A stretch of 38,939 nucleotides of DNA from Spirochaetia bacterium UBA6919 (GTDB lineage Bacteria; Spirochaetota; UBA6919): assembly GCA_002450905.1 (NCBI GenBank), contig DKAT01000044.1, forward strand, positions 23,511-62,449, written 5' to 3'. Every line of letters begins with the position of its first letter. Position 1 is the first letter of the stretch. Of the stretch, positions 33,716 through 38,939 are shown piece after piece. The notes beneath the pieces were generated by a model that was not told the DNA's origin, did no database searches, and saw only the letters and a program-made list of their open reading frames with translations. The position numbers and the translations under genes were made by a program.

Positions 33716-34492
33716 TTATCGTTTGTTGAGGACGAATCCTACGCCCAATCCTAGTATCAATGATATAACTACCGCTAAAGTACCATACAATAAAGCGTTT
33801 TTGATTGCCATTTCACTAATGTAATTTACTATACCGACCTGTTCAACGGTACATGTACCCGATGCGGTTTCATCGATATGGTGGTCTTTGACGGAATAGA
33901 CTGTGACATTATATACCCCTGGAGTTGCCTGGTATGGCCAGGGAATATTCGTAACATAATCATCAGTTTCACTGGATTTATGGGATATTTTGAATACCCC
34001 ATTATTACGATTTCTTTCATAGAGGTGATTTTGTTCTTTGTACTTAATAAATTCCTCTTTCCAGTCCTCCTTATTTTGATCAGATTCTACCTGCATATTC
34101 TTTTTGACAGCGGAATATCCTAGGGAATATTTATTTCTATCATCCTGAGAAAGGATTTTATTCAGTGGTTTTGTACTATACACCATGTAGAGAGGATTTG
34201 TATTCCTGACCTTAACCTGTCCATTACTCATCCAGAATGCATGTGCGATTTTTTCTGTCTTATTAAAGGATTCTGTTTTAACAGGGGATGTAATTTTGAC
34301 GATGAGATCGTGATCTGAACTCACCAATCCCTTAACTGATATTGTAGATCCATGATACATAATATCAATTGGAACATGGTTTTGATTAACCTTGGTTGTG
34401 AGAATTGGGTACGTCATTGAAGGGATCAGTATACCCATTAAAATAATTATATATTTATATAACTTATTCATAAGATTTTTTTTAGTATTCAT
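33716..34492 (-). CDS. TIGR02186 (Alph_Pro_TM) membrane protein, TauE/SafE partner
   Basis: 258 residues: N-terminal signal or anchor (about 8-27), a large periplasmic domain and a C-terminal membrane helix (LLYGTLAVVISLILGLGVGFVL). The order of features (VPIDIMYHGSTISVKG; DLIVKITSP; AFWMSNGQVKVRNTNPLYMV; PGVYNVTVYSV) matches the TIGR02186 family, which is regularly encoded next to TauE/SafE permeases and is thought to assist them in the periplasm. It starts two bases after the TauE stop, with GGAGG inside the end of that gene, so the two are coupled. Confidence 0.85.
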   Translation of the reverse strand: MNTKKNLMNKLYKYIIILMGILIPSMTYPILTTKVNQNHVPIDIMYHGSTISVKGLVSSDHDLIVKITSPVKTESFNKTEKIAHAFWMSNGQVKVRNTNPLYMVYSTKPLNKILSQDDRNKYSLGYSAVKKNMQVESDQNKEDWKEEFIKYKEQNHLYERNRNNGVFKISHKSSETDDYVTNIPWPYQATPGVYNVTVYSVKDHHIDETASGTCTVEQVGIVNYISEMAIKNALLYGTLAVVISLILGLGVGFVLNKR

Positions 34493-34494
34493 AA

Positions 34495-35436
34495 TTAATA
34501 TCCTCCTCCGTAGGTTAAGTGAACTCCAGGGTTAATCAGTAGTTCCAAAGTTATTTTTACTGATACTGAGAGAATGATCAGGGCTAATAATATTTTAAGC
34601 CTTTCTGAATTGATTTTTTTACTGATGATAGCTCCTAATTGTACGCTGGGTACGGATGATATTAACATAATTAGTGCTAAGACAAAATCCACACTATGAT
34701 TTGTGTATGCCTGCAGGAATGTTACTTCAATAACAGTAAATAATATTTGAAATAAGCTAGTTCCTACAATAATGTGAATCGGCATTTTAAGCAAATAGAG
34801 CATTATGGGTATCATAATGAATCCCCCTCCTACACCCATGATTGCAGCTAAGATTCCTACCAGAAATCCTATAATCAAAGGGAGGAGAATGGAGTGTTGT
34901 ACACCAGATTTATCAAACATTGTTTGGAATGGCAATCGGTTTAAATAAGAACTGATCCAAGAGGCATTTTCTCCGTTTGAAACAAAGTTTTCTTCTCTAT
35001 ATTGTTTATTTTTTCCCATTGATCTTATGCTTTCTATGAGCATGAAACCACCGAATATTCCTGGCATGAAGATATAAGTTAGTTTAATAACGAAATCAGC
35101 GTTTCCAAGTAGTTTTAGGAGTTTTATCGCCTGTACTCCAATTATTCCACCAACAAATCCACCCACTAGGAGATAGAGACCCATTTTAATATCAACATTT
35201 CCTAACTTCCAGTGTGTGTATGCTCCTGAGGCGGAGGCGGCAACCATTTGATTAGCACCGGTTGCTGCAGCTACAGTAGGGGAGACTCCCATCATCATAA
35301 GGAGGGGTGTTATGAGGAATCCACCTCCTACTCCGAAAATACCTGACAATAAGCCGATACCTATACCCAGTGCAAGGATTAGAGGTATGTTTATGCTTGT
35401 GTGTGCAACTGGAAGATATAAATATAAACTTTCCAT
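34495..35436 (-). CDS. TauE/SafE-family sulfite/organosulfonate exporter-like permease
   Basis: 313 residues with about eight membrane helices and two copies of the family hallmark: GIGIGLLSGIFGVGGGFLITPLL near the N-terminus and ILAAIMGVGGGFIMIPIML in the middle. The permeases move sulfite, sulfoacetate or related anions across the inner membrane; the exact substrate is unknown. First gene of the probable operon TauE-TIGR02186-UspA-LCIB on the minus strand. AAAGGAG precedes the ATG. A two-component system of the NtrC type is encoded just upstream. Confidence 0.92.
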   Translation of the reverse strand: MESLYLYLPVAHTSINIPLILALGIGIGLLSGIFGVGGGFLITPLLMMMGVSPTVAAATGANQMVAASASGAYTHWKLGNVDIKMGLYLLVGGFVGGIIGVQAIKLLKLLGNADFVIKLTYIFMPGIFGGFMLIESIRSMGKNKQYREENFVSNGENASWISSYLNRLPFQTMFDKSGVQHSILLPLIIGFLVGILAAIMGVGGGFIMIPIMLYLLKMPIHIIVGTSLFQILFTVIEVTFLQAYTNHSVDFVLALIMLISSVPSVQLGAIISKKINSERLKILLALIILSVSVKITLELLINPGVHLTYGGGY

Positions 35437-35648
35437 ATTAAACTCCTTTGTAATGTGTGATTCACTTGCGAAACCATTCTATGATTGGCAGTGGTATTTG
35501 TTTTATAATATGTTTTGAGATTTTATCAATCTTTATCAATATTATATCAAGAATAGTGCCATGTTAATATTTTGCTAATTATCAAAGAATAAGAGATATT
35601 TCGGGGATAATATGGGCGTTTCAAAATTAAACAGGTTTGAACGGTGTT

Positions 35649-36992
35649 TTAATCAGATTTTTTTAGGATACGCCACAAGCTTGTTCTGGAGATGCCCAGG
35701 ACTTCAGCCGCATGTGTTTTATTGCCTCCAACGAGGTTTAAAACTTTTTCTGCGTACTCTTTGTTTATTTCATCAAGGGTTTTGATTTGGTTGACATGAT
35801 TTGTTTCAATTTTAAACGTAGCGAGACTGTTGGGGAGGTTTGATGGTGTGATGAGTTGTGTATTTTCAAGTATAATTGCCCTTTCTACTATATTTTCAAG
35901 TTCACGGACATTTCCTGGAAAGCTGTAATCCATTAAAATATCCAAAGATGCTTTTGAGAAACCCGTTATATTTTTTTTGTATTTCGGAAGATGCTTTTGA
36001 AGGAAATATTGACTTAAGATCGGTATATCTGATTTTCTGTCTCTCAAAGGGGGGATACTGATTTCCATGATATTCAGACGGTAGTATAAGTCATTTCTGA
36101 ACCTGTTTTGAGAGATAAGATAATTTATATTTTGATTACTGGCAGAAATAATACGGACATCGACTTTCATTAACCGTGTTCCTCCTACCCTGTAGAATTC
36201 TCCTTCTTCAATAACTTTCAATAATTTAGCCTGGATGCTGATTGGTGTTTCTGTGATTTCATCGAGGAATAGAGTTCCCTCATCGGCAATCTCCATCAGC
36301 CCTTGTTTTGTTGAGGTAGCTCCTGTGAATGCTCCTTTCTCGTGACCAAATAATTCGCTAGCCAACAATTCTTCAGTGAATACGGCACAATTGATAGCAA
36401 TAAATGGGTGATTTTGTCTTGTACTAGAATTGTGAATAAATTTTGCAGTGAGACCTTTTCCTGTACCAGTTTCACCAATTAGAAGTATATTACAATTAGA
36501 TTCATTCAGGCTTAAAATAGTCTTCTCAATTTCTTTCATCCTCTGGCTATTGCCTATCATTGGGAGTCGGTTATTCATTCCCAAAGATACTTTGAGGGCA
36601 TGATTCTCCTTTAACAATTTTTTATTAGAAATGATTTTATTGATTTTGATAATTAGCTCATCCACATTAAAAGGTTTCGTAATATAATCCTCAGCTCCAT
36701 TTTTCATAGCGAGTACAACAGATTCAACACTGGCGTATCCTGTAATCATAATGACATTGAGAAATGGATATTTATCTTTTACTTTCTGAAGGAGAGTAAT
36801 CCCATCCATGCCAGGCAATCTAATGTCTGAGACTATAATATCGAAGAGTTGCTTGTTTATGATGTCCCATCCATCGTTGCCGTTGTAAGTGGTTATGGTG
36901 TCGAATCCTTCTTTTTGCAGGGAATAAGCAAGATGGTTTGCTGTAATTTCTTCATCATCAATGATTAGTATTTTTTTAGATGATTTTGTCAT
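35649..36992 (-). CDS. NtrC-family sigma-54-dependent response regulator
   Basis: 447 residues in the classical order: receiver (about 7-120, acidic D12/D13, phospho-acceptor D56 in VSDIRLPGMDG, K107 in TKPF), AAA+ domain with Walker A GETGTGKG (173-180), the sigma-54 contact loop GAFTGA (220-225) and Walker B LFLDE, then a Fis-type helix-turn-helix at the end (NKTHAAEVLGISRTSLWRIL). It activates transcription from -24/-12 promoters when phosphorylated. The start overlaps the kinase stop (ATGA), so kinase and regulator are coupled. The target is not shown; the TauE operon downstream is the obvious candidate, but I found no convincing -24/-12 sequence there. Confidence 0.95.
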   Translation of the reverse strand: MTKSSKKILIIDDEEITANHLAYSLQKEGFDTITTYNGNDGWDIINKQLFDIIVSDIRLPGMDGITLLQKVKDKYPFLNVIMITGYASVESVVLAMKNGAEDYITKPFNVDELIIKINKIISNKKLLKENHALKVSLGMNNRLPMIGNSQRMKEIEKTILSLNESNCNILLIGETGTGKGLTAKFIHNSSTRQNHPFIAINCAVFTEELLASELFGHEKGAFTGATSTKQGLMEIADEGTLFLDEITETPISIQAKLLKVIEEGEFYRVGGTRLMKVDVRIISASNQNINYLISQNRFRNDLYYRLNIMEISIPPLRDRKSDIPILSQYFLQKHLPKYKKNITGFSKASLDILMDYSFPGNVRELENIVERAIILENTQLITPSNLPNSLATFKIETNHVNQIKTLDEINKEYAEKVLNLVGGNKTHAAEVLGISRTSLWRILKKSD

Positions 36993-38545
36993 TCAGAAAT
37001 CCTTTTTTTGGGGAGACTGATTATTAATTTTGTTCCACTGGTAGTATTGGGATCTATATGGATGTCTCCTCCATGGTTATTGATAATATTATAGACGATT
37101 GATAGCCCTAATCCTGTTCCATTATGTTTTGTAGAAAAAAATGGTTCAAAAACCCTTTCTCTCTCATTTTCTTGTATTCCTGATCCTGTATCTATAATTT
37201 GGATAAAGGTGTTATTATTATCGGACGTTAAAATAACTTTCAATATACCTTGATACGACATAGCATCAATAGCGTTGTTGAAAAGATTTATGAAGACTTG
37301 TTCCATTTGTTTACCGTCTACATATGCAGTTTCAATACCTTCTATGGTGAAATTTATATTAGTTAAGTGATAGAGGGATTCTAGCTGGCTATATACTTTA
37401 TCAATAATCTCTTTAAGATTTCGAATTCCTAATTCAGGCTTTCTACCTCGAGCAAATTCTAATAAATTGCTGACAATCTTTTTAACTCGTACAGTTTGAG
37501 AGTTGATATCATTTATTGATGTTCTGATAATCGGAGGGCATTGATTCTTATTTATTTCATTCATTTCACGGGAGATAGTTTGTGCAGCGAGATAAATATT
37601 ACTGAGAGGGTTGTTCAATTCATGGGCAACCCCTGCAGCTAGTGTACCCAAGGCAGCGAGTTTTTTATTCTGGAGTAATTCCTGTTCCTTTCTAAATAAT
37701 TCTTCATCACGATTGATTAATTCCTCTTCCATTCTATTAAATGTTCTTATTAATTTGCTTACTTCATCGTCTTGTTGAGGAACTGGGAGCATTGGAAAAT
37801 CTCCTTTAGCACTCTGCTCAACGGTATTCATTAGAAGTTTCAATCTTTTAACTACATTTTGAGATATAATAATCAGAAGGAATAAGCCAACAATAAATGC
37901 AATTGGGATGAGAATAAGAGCACTTGTTTGTGAGAGAGATATAATATTCTCCATTCTTGTTCTAGCATTGACATTGATTTCTATAGATATTTGAAGAATG
38001 TTTTCTCCCAAGGATCTTAGGGATTTTATTTCTTGATTTAAGTGATTGAGTAGACTTAGAGTACTTTTGTTAGGATTAGCCATTATAATAAGATTTGCCA
38101 TACGTACAGGATGTTCAAGGTATGTGGATTCTGCATAGTCCAGAATAGAGATGAGAGATTTATTCTTTTTTTTTAATATATTAATGTCACTGTGAAACTG
38201 TTCTCCAATGGTTTTGATCCTGTTAATATTCATCTGGTATTCGTTAATTTTCTTTTCCAGACGGTTTAATCCTGTTTTCAATCTCTTATGGCTCTTTTTG
38301 GATAGACTTCTTAATTTATCTAAGTATCGATAGATCCACTGAAGTTCATTTAGATCAGTATACAGAAAATAGTTTTTTTCATGACGTCTGAGCTGAAGTG
38401 AGTTTGTACGAATGATCTCTGCGATTTCGAGGGATATCAGTTCATCTTTGATCTTATAGAAATCGAAGTAAGCGGATATACCAAGGATTATGATAATAGA
38501 GAAGCTCAATAGGAAGCTCAGAACAATCTTATTTTGAATTGACAT
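36989..38545 (-). CDS. Membrane sensor histidine kinase, partner of the NtrC-type regulator
   Basis: 518 residues. TM1 at about 9-27, a helical periplasmic sensor of about 170 residues with heptad-like character (four-helix-bundle or CHASE3-like), TM2 at about 196-222, HAMP (to about 275), a coiled coil, HisKA with H308 in LAAGVAHELNNPLSNIY, and HATPase with NLFNNAIDAM, DTGSGI, FEPFFSTKHNGTGLGLSI. It autophosphorylates H308 and passes phosphate to the regulator encoded just downstream (four-base overlap). The signal is unknown. This is the only gene in the window that ends in TGA. Confidence 0.94.
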   Translation of the reverse strand: MSIQNKIVLSFLLSFSIIIILGISAYFDFYKIKDELISLEIAEIIRTNSLQLRRHEKNYFLYTDLNELQWIYRYLDKLRSLSKKSHKRLKTGLNRLEKKINEYQMNINRIKTIGEQFHSDINILKKKNKSLISILDYAESTYLEHPVRMANLIIMANPNKSTLSLLNHLNQEIKSLRSLGENILQISIEINVNARTRMENIISLSQTSALILIPIAFIVGLFLLIIISQNVVKRLKLLMNTVEQSAKGDFPMLPVPQQDDEVSKLIRTFNRMEEELINRDEELFRKEQELLQNKKLAALGTLAAGVAHELNNPLSNIYLAAQTISREMNEINKNQCPPIIRTSINDINSQTVRVKKIVSNLLEFARGRKPELGIRNLKEIIDKVYSQLESLYHLTNINFTIEGIETAYVDGKQMEQVFINLFNNAIDAMSYQGILKVILTSDNNNTFIQIIDTGSGIQENERERVFEPFFSTKHNGTGLGLSIVYNIINNHGGDIHIDPNTTSGTKLIISLPKKRISE

Positions 38546-38702
38546 ATTTATTTAATCCATGGGTTAATTTCTAATCATGTCTAAATAAATATACGAATTT
38601 ATACCCAAATGATAAAACTTTTCAGAGCTATTTCTAAGAAAATAATATATATAATTTTTTTGAGAGAAGTCAATTATAAGAATTACTGGTTTTAGGATTG
38701 CT

Positions 38703-38939
38703 TTAAAAAAGTGTTATTATTTTATACAAAATGATGGCAAAACTTGAAATAAATCCTGAAATAGGAACCCAAATAGGGATATTGAAAGGTGCTTTCTGGT
38801 TTGGATTTTTCAACTTCACACGCACTAGGGATAGATTAATTAAAGAAAATACACTTAATAAGAGAAAGTTGGTGATATTTGCCAGTTCTTCTATCTGAAT
38901 GGATACAGCCAAGATGATGGTAATGATAACAACTAATAT
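38703..38939 (-). CDS. C-terminal part of an APC-superfamily amino acid permease, cut by window edge
   Basis: Reads openly from the right edge to TAA at 38703 (78 codons). The sequence has one complete membrane helix (ANITNFLLLSVFSLINLSLV), the linker LKNPNQKAPFNIPIWVPISG, which matches the conserved RPFKVP-type loop before the last helices of APC permeases, and a final helix (FISSFAIILYKIIT). An internal TTG could look like a start but the frame continues upstream beyond the window. Substrate unknown. Confidence 0.7.
   Translation of the reverse strand: MLVVIITIILAVSIQIEELANITNFLLLSVFSLINLSLVRVKLKNPNQKAPFNIPIWVPISGFISSFAIILYKIITLF

Noticed and set aside
35437..35648. Sigma-54 (-24/-12) promoter before the TauE operon, and TGGCAG-type sequence at 35486
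   Set aside because: The minus strand has no GG-N10-GC with the right flanks, and the TGGCAG match lies on the opposite strand and lacks TTGC at the right spacing.
1..38939. CRISPR arrays, tRNA or rRNA genes, insertion sequences, phage integration sites
   Set aside because: No regularly spaced direct repeats, no tRNA-like T-loop with matching acceptor, no rRNA segments and no transposase or integrase frame were found.

Overview
The window is about 39 kb of AT-rich DNA (roughly one-third G+C by eye) from a Gram-negative bacterium. Signs of an outer membrane are several lipoproteins with signal peptides and lipoboxes, a periplasmic DegP/DegQ-type protease and a beta-barrel-like secreted protein. 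No rRNA, tRNA, CRISPR array or insertion sequence was found. Some lipoboxes are relaxed (ISNC, FGFSC), which would fit Spirochaetota, but that is a guess; I cannot place the organism further. Almost every gene ends in TAA, with one TAG and one TGA.

Layout from the left. 1-965 (-) is a secreted caspase-like peptidase cut by the window edge. 1633-4386 (+) is a soluble four-PAS hybrid histidine kinase. 4601-5669 is a leucine-rich-repeat lipoprotein broken by two frameshifts. 5690-6355 (-) is an unassigned protein. 6751-9701 (-) is a compact cysteine-biosynthesis operon of the CysO type: cysM, a JAMM peptidase (mec), a sulfur carrier (cysO) and an E1-rhodanese enzyme (moeZ). 9978-12665 (+) is the tldD-pmbA protease pair, followed by a lipoprotein and an unknown helical protein, with a convergent dienelactone-hydrolase-like lipoprotein.

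15207-16927 holds two damaged genes, a DUF2004 protein and an FAD monooxygenase. Then come a SoxX-like c-type cytochrome lipoprotein and an opposing SNase-domain protein. Upstream of the SNase gene are three consecutive hairpins, the last a terminator, that look like a small structured RNA or leader attenuator. 19351-22090 (+) is an ECF sigma factor, a probable membrane anti-sigma and a DegQ-type protease, an envelope-stress module. A truncated globin, a beta-barrel-like protein and a double-META lipoprotein follow. 24587-26876 (-) is a heavily decayed CHASE-PAS hybrid kinase next to a small membrane protein.

27666-31215 (+) is the three-subunit proton-translocating transhydrogenase operon pntAA-pntAB-pntB, with a 3-methyladenine DNA glycosylase gene starting immediately after pntB. 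32023-35436 (-) is a probable operon of TauE/SafE permease, TIGR02186 membrane protein, double UspA protein and an LCIB-type beta-carbonic anhydrase. Upstream lies a two-component pair (membrane histidine kinase and NtrC-type sigma-54 activator) that may control it. The right edge carries the C-terminus of an APC-family permease.

The observations I rate highest are the self-contained CysO/Mec operon whose carrier keeps three residues after its Gly-Gly, the three-hairpin RNA candidate with a terminator loop complementary to the Shine-Dalgarno core, the LCIB-type carbonic anhydrase beside TauE/UspA genes, and the concentration of frameshifts and nonsense codons in four or five non-core genes while all conserved genes are intact.
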